Source: Saitoella complicata NRRL Y-17804 (lineage: Eukaryota > Ascomycota > Saitoellomycetes > Saitoellales > Saitoellaceae). From it: a stretch of DNA of 64,000 bases. Of the stretch, positions 9,774 through 19,568 are shown piece by piece; position 1 is the stretch's first letter, and every line of letters starts with the position of its first letter. Below the pieces are notes generated by a model, which made no database searches, had not been told where the DNA came from, and saw only the letters and a list, made by a program, of their open reading frames with translations. The translations under genes and the position numbers were made by a program. The stretch covers positions 1 through 64,000 of the forward strand of contig NW_017567009.1 of assembly GCF_001661265.1 (NCBI RefSeq), read 5' to 3'.

Positions 9774-10509
9774 CTAATCCTGCCTTCCCTTCAACAACCT
9801 CTTCACAACCCCTTCCTTGGTCAAAACCCACACAACTACACCCCACCCAGACATAGCATCCCTATCAACCGCATTCAAAAACGCCTGACTGATCGTCTCA
9901 AACAAATCCTCCGCCTCCAACCCCTCTTCCCACAAGCTCTCACACATTCCAAAAAGCTGATCACTAGCCGTTCCCGACACGATGAAATCTTTGGCGAAAT
10001 CGATACACCCGATTGAGTCGAAACCGCAGATGAAGGGTTTGTTGGTTTTCGAGTCGAGGCCGGCGACGACGGGGTTGGTGAAGTACGGGCCGAAACGCTT
10101 TTCGTAGAGGGTTGAGGAGATGAGGTTTGCGAGGATTGGGGGTTCGATTGCGCGTTCTTCGCGGAGGCGGTACATGTTTGTCTTGAAGCGTAGGGTTTCG
10201 TGTCTGTACGAGTATTAGCCACCGCACAAAAATATGGGTGCTGGACTATGGGCGTACAGTGTCAGGACATCCGTGGCCAATCCTGTCAGACCTACGAAGG
10301 TCTTCTCTCCCATTGGGAACACCTTCTCGAAGTTGTTGGCAACTGTCAGTGCCTGGTTGCTACCGAGACGGAGATCGCATGCAATTGCAATGCAGTCCTT
10401 TCCGGTCATTGCGACGCAAGAGCCGCCGTTGTAGTCCATGATCGACTGATCAATCCGCTGTTAGCATGACGTCTTGATTGAAGAACACTGGCGAGCGTGA
10501 CTATACCAT
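9774..10509 (-). CDS. PUP3: 20S proteasome subunit beta-3
   Basis: Three coding exons: the ATG alone (10509-10507), 10445-10258 and 10203-9774, 206 aa (human PSMB3 is 205). The first intron separates the start codon from SIMDYNGGSC; the second has GTACGC...GTACAG. Family signatures are SIMDYNGGSCVAM, KVFPMGEKTFVGLTGLATDV, YEKRFGPYFTNPVVAGLD, SGTASDQLFGMCESLWE and LFETISQAFLNAVDRD. Beta-3 is a structural, non-proteolytic member of the core ring, so the lack of a catalytic N-terminal threonine is expected. It acts in the cytosol and nucleus in ubiquitin-dependent protein turnover. Confidence 0.95.
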
Positions 10510-10872
10510 GCTGGGCAGATATATATGATGTTCTGAACGGTCAAGATATGCTTTGAGTCAATTGACGATGTTGTCCAGTCCTGGATAAGTGTACGGCTGT
10601 TGTTCTTGGGAGTGTATGCTGCTTCTTCTCTCGGAGGTGAGCGCGTACGTCAGCATGTTGCGCGCGGCTCCGAGGGGTACTGCATGGACGTGTATGGCCT
10701 CAACGAAGTGAATGTTACGGAGATTACAGAGCCTGAAGGAGGAGGATGAAAGAGATGGACAGCAATTATGGCACGGAAGAGAACCCCAGCATCGTATTCG
10801 CGATAACCTAGATTGAACCCAGACAAAATCCCAAATTATTCAATGTCCCTCAGAAGAATCTCGAGGAAACAT
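10510..10872. other. Intergenic spacer, nothing recognised
   Basis: This 363-bp stretch lies between the PUP3 start and the 3' end of the eL36 gene, both on the minus strand. It must hold the PUP3 promoter and the eL36 3' untranslated region. I see no open frame or repeat of note. Confidence 0.5.
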
Positions 10873-11834
10873 TTAGTGAGCACGACGAGACTCGGCGATG
10901 ACGGTGGTGAGCTCGTCGACCTTTCTCTTGGCACGGCCGAACGTACCGAGCCTGTTCTTGGCAAGCTTGCGGGCACGCTTGTCCTGGGAGTTGCGGAGCA
11001 ACTCAATGACACGGCGTTCGTAGGGGGCGAGACTATTGAGTTGAGTTAGCATATGCGAGGAGGTTAAACGCTCCCATTCGCACAACGAATGCACTTGACC
11101 GATAGTGTATGCCGTGGGTACGTGCATCACCGACGTCGTACGCAAGTGTTCACCAAACCGGGGGAAACGTCAAGGACCTTCCGCACAATGTCACACTCCT
11201 CTCATCCAATCCATCGAGAACCATCCTTCCAGACCAGATTTCTCCGAATCCTTCGAGATAATCCCATCCGGTTCAGCATGCCCACGTCAGAAAATGCGAC
11301 AAAGTACATCACAATCCAATAACGCTCCCCAAGTCGGTTTCCCACCCGTAATGTCGAAAATGTCGGCGTCACGACGTGAAAACGAACAAAGCGTTTCACG
11401 CCGGCGATGCAACGTACGCCATAAAGGACAAATACGAGCTATCGGCAAAGGGATCGCTGTGCGAAGAATAGGGAGCTAAAGGTAGAGGACATACCCAGCA
11501 ACCTCCCTAATCAAGTCCCTGACGAAAGAAGTCCTCTTGGCCAAAGCACCCTTTCTGCGGGAAGGGCGGGCACGGGTGTCACGGGTGGTGACCTTGTGGC
11601 CGCGGTTGATGCCGACGGGGAGGCCTGTAGAGCAATGGCATCAGTATTATTCACGTTGAGAGGTGTTGACGAGTCGAAGCGTGTCGTTTGAGAACGAATT
11701 CACCCATCGCAACGCCCCAACAGCATCCACCAATCCATCCCCATCCAGCCCCGAATTCGCTCTCAAAACAAGACCAACGTATTCTCCTCGTCAAACACAA
11801 TCGTAAACATACCGCTCTTAACTTCCTTAGCCAT
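10873..11834 (-). CDS. RPL36: 60S ribosomal protein eL36
   Basis: Three exons, 11834-11813, 11624-11495 and 11032-10873, give 103 aa, the normal eL36 size. The joined protein starts [20 protein letters not shown], continues [20 protein letters not shown] and [20 protein letters not shown], and ends [12 protein letters not shown]. It is very basic and matches eL36 throughout, a component of the large cytosolic subunit. Donors are GTATGT in both introns. The introns are 188 and 462 nt, much longer than elsewhere in this window, and are placed early in the gene as is usual for fungal ribosomal-protein genes. Confidence 0.96.
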
Positions 11835-12008
11835 TGTATCGAGATTGTCGTGCTGGAGTCGATCGGATTTCTCCCTTCGTCGCTGTGTTTGACTGAGTAG
11901 CAGATTTTGCGTGGCGCAGGTGGGCTGGTGGGGGTGGTCAACGTTACATCCTACATCCCGCACCCTCGAAACCCTTCCTCGGCCATCTCACCCTCATATC
12001 CCTTCACC

Positions 12009-12581
12009 ATGCCCTCAACTCTCTCCACCGACCTCCTAACACCCCACCCCAACCCCAACCCCTACACCCCCGACTACCGCCCCCTCCTCCTCCTAACCTC
12101 CTCCTCCCTCACCTTCATCCTCGCCCTCCTCTCCGCCCGCCGCGGCTCCCGAAAACTCAATAAACCGTTCCCATTCTATAGTCAGAACATGGTGTTTGCG
12201 GATGATGGGTTCTCGGCACATGGTACTGCGGCCAAAGCGTTTGGGATCGCGAGTTTGTTGAGTTTGGGTGGGTTTGGAGTTTTGGTTGGGTGTGTTTGGA
12301 GTGGGTCGAGAGCGAGAAGCGTACGTGTCTCCTCCCTTTTCTGCTCCTGTTACTGAGAGTGCTAATGAAGGTGGGCATAGTTGGAGGAGTTCGCAAATAT
12401 CACGAGACACAAACTACGGGAGAAGGGGTTGGCGTTACCTGAGGTTGAGGAACAGGAGGTCGAAGTTGATTTTGGGAGTATGTGGACGCAGTTGTGGAAG
12501 GAGATTCGGGAGGGGAATACCAAGGAGGAGAATGAGTTGATGGATAAAGAGGAGGCGGAGAAGGCGAGTGTGAGTGCGTGA
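12009..12581 (+). CDS. TMEM242-like small membrane protein (putative mitochondrial ATP synthase assembly factor)
   Basis: Two exons, 12009-12320 and 12381-12581, with a 60-nt intron (GTACGT...GGCATAG), 170 aa. There are two hydrophobic segments: LLLLTSSSLTFILALLSA near residues 25-42, and AFGIASLLSLGGFGVLVGCV near 75-95. The second is followed by SLEEFANITRHKLREKG, the same layout as animal TMEM242 (membrane helix then FRSKMQ-like basic helix). TMEM242 helps assemble the c-ring of mitochondrial ATP synthase. Similarity is modest, so the assignment rests on topology plus a few residues. The tail is acidic and charged. It is divergent from eL36, with 174 bp between starts. Confidence 0.55.
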
Positions 12582-14182
12582 AGATGGTGTAGAGTTGGGC
12601 TGTTTGACATCTGCTTCCTGGCAGTGTGGAGGAGTGCGAGGGTGACACAAGGCATCACGCACGGCTTGGACTATGTTTACTAGAGAACCGTAGTCCGACC
12701 AGGACTTCGCCGATTGATCAAGGTCGATTGTTTGAAAGACGGGGCTTCAAGGATGAGGTGTCAGGAAGGAACGGACAGTTGGCATTCGCAAGGCGTTCAT
12801 GGACATTAGCATAATACCCGTTGGTTATTCTCTTTACATTTGTACGATACGCAAAGTGCTTCCAATCGCCCTCATCCACACCTGATGCACGAGCGAGGTC
12901 TGCAAATCTGCGCGTGTGGGTTGTCGTCGTGACGGTGTGAGATTAAGGGCAGCAATAAGCAAGTCATGACATTCGTACGGCGAGTATGGACTGGCTCTGT
13001 CGCTGATGCTGGTATGGTAATCAACCTGTGGTCATGATTTTGCGGCGCTGCTGTGGGTTCAACGGCTTCAAATGGCAGGTGCGGAGGTGAGTCTGCGGAC
13101 GGAGGTCTGAGGAATCGCAAACGCAGGCAACTTCTCTTTGGTTTCTCTTCCACCGGCGCCCTGGATCTTCCCGTCAAGTTCAGTTAGGGAGTCGAACATG
13201 TGTGACGCGCCTCTGTTTTCGTCGACGGGGCAGCTTGGTATAGTCGACTCACGAAACCATACGGCTCATGGTAGCACATCACGAAGTTACGTAGCAAAGC
13301 TTTGATCGCTTCAGTGGCGCGGTTTACCGACCGTCTATATATAGGCACTTCACCCTCCTCCTGAGTCCTCCTCCACCTCCTCCTCTTCGAGTGGTTTACG
13401 AATTGTGGTCGTGTTGCTATGGCTTGCAGCTTTGAAGGTAGGTCATGTTCAGTACGCTCACTGAAGATGTATACAGTATCACCGTCCGCAGAGTTTCGGG
13501 TTGATGATATGACGCCTCCTGCTACCCGTGCTACTTGAGCCCATTCAACGCTGTTTTGACCGACGAAATATGTGAAGACGAGGTGCGATTTTGCTTATGT
13601 GGAGGGGAGCGACGTGCCCGCGGATGGACAACTCGTGAAATTCCTCCATGAGAATTGCTCACCCACTTGTGTTTGCGAGTGGCAAAGTTGCGAGGTGCTA
13701 TCGGTCCAGAAGTCGACAAGTACTCGTTGCGCCGTAATCCGTCATGGCAACTCAATTGCAAACTCGTAGTCCATAGCCTCTACCTCGATTCTCGATAATA
13801 AATATGCATTCCAGTTGAAACGGAACACAATCACCGCTATCGCCGCCCCCATTAACCACTCCGACTTCGTCTCCCAAGGCGTCACGGCGCACAGCCTCGC
13901 TCCTCCAACCCAGATGATGCCAAGAAAGAGCCCAAGTCAGCAAATCTACTTCAATTGAAGCATCAACTATGACTCCCTTAGATGCAAAATCGATCTCACA
14001 ACTGATCGAGATTTGCCGCAGTTCATGCAAACAGTTTGCGCTAATCTAAGAGCGGTTATTTGAGGACAACTCCAGCCATTTCGAGTTTGCCTCTTCTTTT
14101 CTTGTCGTTTTTCGATCTTATAAGTCAGTCGCTTTCACTCTCTTGTCAGTCACTCACTCACTCACGCTCTCTACCCAACACA
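12582..14182. other. 1.6-kb gene-poor region
   Basis: No gene I can defend. A TATATATAGG box near 13333 precedes a pyrimidine-rich leader and an ATG at 13417 (MACSFE) followed by a GTAGGT donor. The spliced frame stops after about 26 residues, so it is at best a tiny peptide. The last 120 bases are a typical CT-rich promoter and leader running into the GH128-type gene. Confidence 0.4.
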
Positions 14183-15037
14183 ATGCGATTCCACATCGCA
14201 GCGCTCTTTCTGGCCTCGCTCTCGTTGGTGTCGCTGACCGAGTCCTCCCCTCTCGTCAACGTCAAGAGGGAGGCCGGAGCTCTCGAGGCTCGTACGGCTC
14301 AGGCGTATGGAGCTCCTGCTGCTCTTCACACTTACGTCTCGACGACAAAGACGACGACGACGGTGAAGCCTACTACGACAAAGACTACCACTACCTCGAA
14401 GAAGACTACTACCAAGAAGACCTCGACGAAGAAACCTACGACGACCAAGTCTACTACCAAGTCTACGACCAAGTCTACGACCAAGAAGAGCTCGACGAAA
14501 AAGGCCTCTACCACTAAAAAGCCTACCACGAAGAAGACCTCCGCAAAGAAAACCACTGCCAAGACTACGGCAAAGACTACCACTACCGCCGTGAGGCCCA
14601 CCGCCGTTGCGAAGGCCGCTGCTGTTCCCACTTCGAAGACGACCACGACGAAGGCTACTACTACGATTTCGAAGAAGGTGATTACCACGTCTACGAAGCC
14701 GACTACCACGTCTACGATTAAGATCACCACTACGACCAAGAAGCCGACTACTACTACGACGAAGAAGACCACTTCCAAGACGACCACCAAGGCGCCTACA
14801 ACGACGCTGAAGACTACGACGAAGGCTGCTACCACAACTGCGAAGACTACGACGAAGGCTGCTACTACGACTAGTAAGGCTGCTACTACGACATCGAAGG
14901 CTGCTACTACGACTAGTAAGGCTGCTACTACGACATCGAAGGCTGCTACTACGACTAGTAAGGCTGCTACTACGACATCGAAGGCTGCTACTACGACCAG
15001 TAAGGCTGCTACTACGACATCGAAGGCTGCTACTACC
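14183..15037 (+). CDS. GH128-type wall protein, first (5' partial) copy, ends in assembly gap
   Basis: Starts MRFHIAALFLASLSLVSLTE (signal peptide), then a propeptide-like KREAGALEARTAQAYGAP and a long Thr/Lys linker (KTTTT, KKTTTKKTS repeats). It runs into the N run at 15038 before reaching any catalytic domain. This copy carries the real-looking promoter and leader. Its sequence is the same as the second copy (offset 904) except for one additional 42-nt double repeat unit. It is most likely the same gene assembled twice, or one allele; a true tandem duplicate cannot be excluded. Confidence 0.6.
14855..15037 (+). repeat. 21-nt coding minisatellite (KAATTTS), copy 1
   Basis: About nine tandem 21-nt units of the form AAGGCTGCTACTACGACATCG, alternating ACTAGT/ACATCG variants in a 42-nt higher-order unit, encode KAATTTS heptads. 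The array is cut by the N run. The matching array in copy 2 is 42 nt shorter. Confidence 0.9.
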
Positions 15038-15080
15038 NNNNNNNNNNNNNNNNNNNNNNNNNNNNNNNNNNNNNNNNNNN
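15038..15080. other. Assembly gap (43 N)
   Basis: A run of N within the repetitive linker. The sequence resumes six bases upstream of a second identical start codon, with no promoter of its own, which points to a scaffolding or haplotype join rather than to natural structure. Confidence 0.98.
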
Positions 15081-15086
15081 AACACA

Positions 15087-16763
15087 ATGCGATTCCACAT
15101 CGCAGCGCTCTTTCTGGCCTCGCTCTCGTTGGTGTCGCTGACCGAGTCCTCCCCTCTCGTCAACGTCAAGAGGGAGGCCGGAGCTCTCGAGGCTCGTACG
15201 GCTCAGGCGTATGGAGCTCCTGCTGCTCTTCACACTTACGTCTCGACGACAAAGACGACGACGACGGTGAAGCCTACTACGACAAAGACTACCACTACCT
15301 CGAAGAAGACTACTACCAAGAAGACCTCGACGAAGAAACCTACGACGACCAAGTCTACTACCAAGTCTACGACCAAGTCTACGACCAAGAAGAGCTCGAC
15401 GAAAAAGGCCTCTACCACTAAAAAGCCTACCACGAAGAAGACCTCCGCAAAGAAAACCACTGCCAAGACTACGGCAAAGACTACCACTACCGCCGTGAGG
15501 CCCACCGCCGTTGCGAAGGCCGCTGCTGTTCCCACTTCGAAGACGACCACGACGAAGGCTACTACTACGATTTCGAAGAAGGTGATTACCACGTCTACGA
15601 AGCCGACTACCACGTCTACGATTAAGATCACCACTACGACCAAGAAGCCGACTACTACTACGACGAAGAAGACCACTTCCAAGACGACCACCAAGGCGCC
15701 TACAACGACGCTGAAGACTACGACGAAGGCTGCTACCACAACTGCGAAGACTACGACGAAGGCTGCTACTACGACTAGTAAGGCTGCTACTACGACATCG
15801 AAGGCTGCTACTACGACTAGTAAGGCTGCTACTACGACATCGAAGGCTGCTACTACGACCAGTAAGGCTGCTACTACGACATCGAAGGCTGCTACTACCA
15901 CCACCAAAGTCTCGACAACCACCTCCAAGGCCGCCTCCACCACCACCAAAGCGACTTCCACTACGTCAAAAGCCTCAACAACCACCTCTCAGAAATACAC
16001 CGGTCCCACCGCACTCTACACCGGCCCCACCACCGGAAAACGCGGCCTCGCCTGGCCATGGGACAACACCGATCCAGTCTCCCTCTTCTCCACCCCAAAA
16101 GTCTCCTGGCTCTACGATTGGTCACCCTCCCCCGTCGCCGCAATTCCCTCCAACATCGAATTCGTCCCAATGCAATGGAACGGCGTCAACATCCAAAACC
16201 TGGACGCGATCGTCCAAGAGTACGCGTACGAACATATTCTCGGATTCAATGAGCCCGAGAGGACGGATCAGAGTAATATGAATGCGACGTATGCTGCACA
16301 GTTGTGGAAACAATACATGAACCCCTTGTCGAAGAAGTATGGTATCAAACTCGGTGCGCCGGCCATTACGAACGACCCGGAGGGAATTCCGTGGATCGTG
16401 GATTTCTTCACCGCGTGTAATGGCTCCTGCATCGTCGATTTCGTGCCGTTGCATTGGTATGGGACGACGCTCGGGTCGCTTTACGACTTTTTCTGGACTG
16501 TGTATGGGGCCACTGGAAATCAGTATCCTGTGTGGATTACGGAGTGGGCGTTTACAAATTGGGATACGACGAATCCCATGAACGCTACAGAAGTCGAGCC
16601 TTTGATGGAGCAGGCGGTTGCGTACCTTGATTCTGTTTCCATTGTTGAGCGGTATGCATATTTTGGTGCTATGAGGAATACGGGAAGTGTTGGGCCGGCT
16701 AGTCAGATGATTGGAAGTAATGGGACGTTGACGTGGTTGGGTCAGCAGTATGTTAATATTTAG
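15087..16763 (+). CDS. Asl1-type glycoside hydrolase (GH128, beta-1,3-glucan-binding/degrading wall protein) with Thr-rich linker
   Basis: Single exon, 558 aa. It has a signal peptide (residues 1-20), a Thr/Lys-rich O-mannosylation-type linker (about 50-310) and a C-terminal TIM-barrel of about 240 aa. The barrel starts at KRGLAWPWDNTDPV and contains VSWLYDWSP, EFVPMQWNG, HILGFNEPERTDQSNM (acid residue in NEPE), FVPLHWYG, YPVWITEWAF (second acid) and ERYAYFGAMRN, ending LTWLGQQYVNI. These are the landmarks of the Glyco_hydro_cc/GH128 family (S. pombe Asl1, plant-like endo-beta-1,3-glucanases). It should be secreted to the cell wall. The linker holds a KAATTTS minisatellite (15759-15899). Only this copy is complete. 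Confidence 0.9.
   Translation: MRFHIAALFLASLSLVSLTESSPLVNVKREAGALEARTAQAYGAPAALHTYVSTTKTTTTVKPTTTKTTTTSKKTTTKKTSTKKPTTTKSTTKSTTKSTTKKSSTKKASTTKKPTTKKTSAKKTTAKTTAKTTTTAVRPTAVAKAAAVPTSKTTTTKATTTISKKVITTSTKPTTTSTIKITTTTKKPTTTTTKKTTSKTTTKAPTTTLKTTTKAATTTAKTTTKAATTTSKAATTTSKAATTTSKAATTTSKAATTTSKAATTTSKAATTTTKVSTTTSKAASTTTKATSTTSKASTTTSQKYTGPTALYTGPTTGKRGLAWPWDNTDPVSLFSTPKVSWLYDWSPSPVAAIPSNIEFVPMQWNGVNIQNLDAIVQEYAYEHILGFNEPERTDQSNMNATYAAQLWKQYMNPLSKKYGIKLGAPAITNDPEGIPWIVDFFTACNGSCIVDFVPLHWYGTTLGSLYDFFWTVYGATGNQYPVWITEWAFTNWDTTNPMNATEVEPLMEQAVAYLDSVSIVERYAYFGAMRNTGSVGPASQMIGSNGTLTWLGQQYVNI
15759..15899 (+). repeat. 21-nt coding minisatellite (KAATTTS), copy 2
   Basis: About 6.7 tandem 21-nt units, the same as the array at 14855 but one 42-nt double unit shorter. 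It is followed by unique TTTKVSTTTSKAAS-coding sequence leading into the catalytic domain. Confidence 0.9.
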
Positions 16764-17075
16764 ATGGATATTTTCTCTTTCTTAGATAGATAATTCTTGC
16801 TGCGGATCTCACCAGTTTGCCTAAATTGGATACCTCTGATATACTTTTCTTTCTTTCTACTTTCAATTTCATGGAGCAGTATTGAGTATGAGGCACGGTG
16901 ATGTGCATGGAGCAGTACGACTGTATATGTCCGGCTAGCAATGACATATGCCGCCGTAATCATTGTATGCTAATCATATCCTTCATAAAAAGAAAAAAGA
17001 AAATAAAGTTCAAAGCTTGCCCGTTCTCCTCGCCTCCCTTCACAATTAAATATCCTAATCATACGCTCGATCGTA
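16764..17075. other. Convergent 3' spacer
   Basis: A 312-bp, AT-rich spacer between the convergent GH128 and MEX67 genes. It holds only presumed 3' untranslated sequence, with an A-rich stretch near 16987-17005. Confidence 0.5.
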
Positions 17076-19239
17076 TCACTGCGCAAAAGCTTCCGGCGGG
17101 ATCGTAGCCCTCACGCTCTCGAAAGTTTGCATCGCAGTCGCCGGATCCCATCCCGATTCTGCCAAACACATCTGTGCAAACTGCATGTTCAAACCCGTCG
17201 CTTGCATCAATTGTTGAATCAGAATCGCTTGCTGTTCAGTCTGCAGACACGTATTAGCATAGGTCACGAGAAATAAAGATCATGGGGAACATACCATTCC
17301 AGGCGGAAGAACAGGTGCGCCAGGAACAGGCATCGCCGCTGCGGGCGGGGCTGCCTCAGTCGGCATAGCAGGCGTACTCGGGGGAGCGACTTGTCCAACA
17401 ATCGGTGTCTCTTCCTGCGGCTGCCAGGCGTCGTGGCCACCCCAGGCCCTGACAATCAACGAATCGCTAATGATCTCACAGTCACTTCCAATGGCAGCTG
17501 CACGGCTTCCGGGAGCTGCAGCGCCGATGACGAAGGCACGGTCGAAGGAACGTTTACTAAGAGTGGGCTTGGCACCCTTCTTGCCGCTCGCAGGAATTGT
17601 CTCGGTGAACTCACCATGCACCATGACTTGGATGGCTCTCGAAGCATCGGTACCCTCGGGTCCGGTGAGACCACCTAGCCAAAAAGCGTCCACACAAAAG
17701 AGCGCAGGGTTGGTGAGATCGTGAGATGACTTGGGAAGGAGGTCGAAGATTTTGCCGATGTTTTCCGGTCCGACATGGAGACGGTTTGTTCGTCCTTCGA
17801 GAGACGTGATTCGGAGAAGATTGCGGTTTTGTGGTGTGTAGTTGTCCCATTTTCCTACCGTTTTGAAAGCTCCATTGCCAGTAGACTTGCCTTGCGGTGC
17901 CTGCACGTTGACCGAGATAGAGAACAATGCTTGAGGGCCATAATAGTTCGTGAGGTCCGCACGGTTGGAGTCCCAGAGTTTGTAAAATGCCCCGACGAAC
18001 CGATGGACAGTTGAACGAACGAGGTCCTCCTCGAAGCAGTTAGGCGTGATAGGAGCAGGTAGTTGAGGACGCCCATCTGAGGCTTTCGCCTCGGTATCTG
18101 GGATGTCGAATGAGATATTAGCGCCCGCAGAAACAACAACCATGCCATCGAGCATCCTCAAGTTGGGGAACCGCCTGACCATCTCGGCACGGTAAAGTTC
18201 ATCACCGTTTGGTTTTGCGAGTTCGGTCTCAAGAAGAGGATTGCCCTCAAAAACAAGCTCCTGTAGCTCGGGGAACTTGTTCTTTCCCGCCCACGGATCC
18301 AAATCGGACCATTTGGCAATGCGGTTGTTTGACAAACTCAAATTCTTGAGTTTGGGGTAAGTTTGAGCAAGAGCTGTAACATTATGCACACTCGGCAACC
18401 TGTTGTCCGAAAGATTGACACTCTCAGCATCTGGATGGTGTTTCGTACAGAGCTTCATGAGTGCCGGAAACATCTTGCTTTGTGTGCCTTTGGTAGCAGT
18501 GTTGATGCCCAATCCCGCCATGATCGGATCGCTCTCCATGTTGGATAAGTCGAGCAGTTTCGTGTGCTCCTGATAGCGATTGTTCAGAAACGTCAGAAGT
18601 CTGTCGAGTGTGTTTTGCGTGTCCTTCGACATTTCTCTGGGTCCGTCCATGGCAGTATCCTCCGGAAGAGTAACCTCAAGCTTATTACCGGCAAAAGAAA
18701 ACCCATCAAGCCTACCAATCTGCCTGGCAGCAGCGATTCCGCGAACCGTGATCACCATAACGCTATTGTCGTAGCGGATCTAAGAAGGCAATGTCAGCGC
18801 TCAAACCAGAAGGTTGATGAAGGAGAATAGTGCATACACCCGAAAAAGCCATGCTACCCTTCCGCTTTACGAAAGCTACGAAGTCGTCCTCGGTACCACC
18901 CTCGTATCCCTTGATGCGTACGTCGATCAGGTCGCCCTTGTTGGAGTGGTCGTGAATGCGCGGGGCATTACCGCCTCCTCTGCGACGAGCACCGTACGGG
19001 TTGCTGTACGAGAAGACAGAATTAGCATACATTTCATGTAGATAGTTCAGATCAACGCACTGCCTGCGCATTCCGGCACCGCTGTCGCCGCCCATATCGA
19101 TATCACCCTCCCTATCCTCCCTTACATTCAGGCCGCGGGAAGCACCACGTCCACGACCACCACCCCTACCACCTGAACGAACAGCACCGCCGCCTCTCTG
19201 CCAGCGTCCGTCATTCAGGTTGGTCTTTGCGGGGGGCAT
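17076..19239 (-). CDS. MEX67: mRNA export factor Mex67 (NXF1/TAP)
   Basis: Four exons, 19239-19061, 19003-18838, 18779-17295 and 17240-17076, all joining in phase, give 664 aa. Domain order: an RGG-rich N-terminus (GGGAVRSGGRGGGRGRGASR); an RNP-like segment (VRIKGYEGGTEDDFVAFVKR...YDNSVMVIT); leucine-rich repeats (ESVNLSDNRLPSV, LKNLSLSNNRIAKW, LQELVFEGNPLLETE); an NTF2-like domain (FVGAFYKLWDSNRADLTNYY) that pairs with Mtr2/p15; a Pro/Ala linker; and a C-terminal TAP-C/UBA-like domain (LMQATGLNMQFAQMCLAESG...W) that binds nucleoporin FG repeats. It carries spliced mRNPs through nuclear pores. Donors are GTATGC/GTATGT and one GTGCGT; branch sites read TGCTAAT. It is transcribed divergently from the BRCT gene. 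Confidence 0.95.
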
Positions 19240-19568
19240 TTGTTGTGTTGGTGATTGGTGTGTAGTTGGGAGAGCTGAGCGCAGAGGGTGTCGGCGTGAT
19301 GCATATGATTCCTCTCAAACTTGAGAGCCGCCTGACCTCATACACAGCCTAATTCTATAATAGATAGAACCTCGTAGAATTCTTGGAAATACTTCTGGAG
19401 AGGATTTACCGTATGCTGAAGAACATGGTTTGGGCAATTTACGTCGCGAAGGGGTCCCTGCTGTAGATTGCCGTGCACCGGGAAACGCGTTACCCGCGGG
19501 CACGGGAAGTATCGCGACTGGTTTTCGGCTGCTATACAGTCTTGTTGACGCTGAGAATCTTCGCCAAC
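19240..19568. other. Divergent promoter region between MEX67 and the BRCT gene
   Basis: A 329-bp spacer between two start codons on opposite strands. No gene and no clear regulatory motif was recognised. Confidence 0.5.

Noticed and set aside
11033-11494. Possible C/D-box snoRNA in the second eL36 intron (GTGATGT with nearby CTGA)
   Set aside because: The boxes are too close together and lack a terminal stem; not convincing by eye.
13417-13535. Tiny spliced peptide gene starting MACSFE after a TATA box
   Set aside because: The joined frame stops after about 26 codons and has no recognisable feature; it could equally be chance splice-like signals.
14332-15985. Long Val-rich and Arg/Ser-rich frames antisense to the GH128 linker, and an Asp/Tyr-rich frame on the sense strand
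   Set aside because: Open only because the Thr/Lys repeat lacks stops in other frames.
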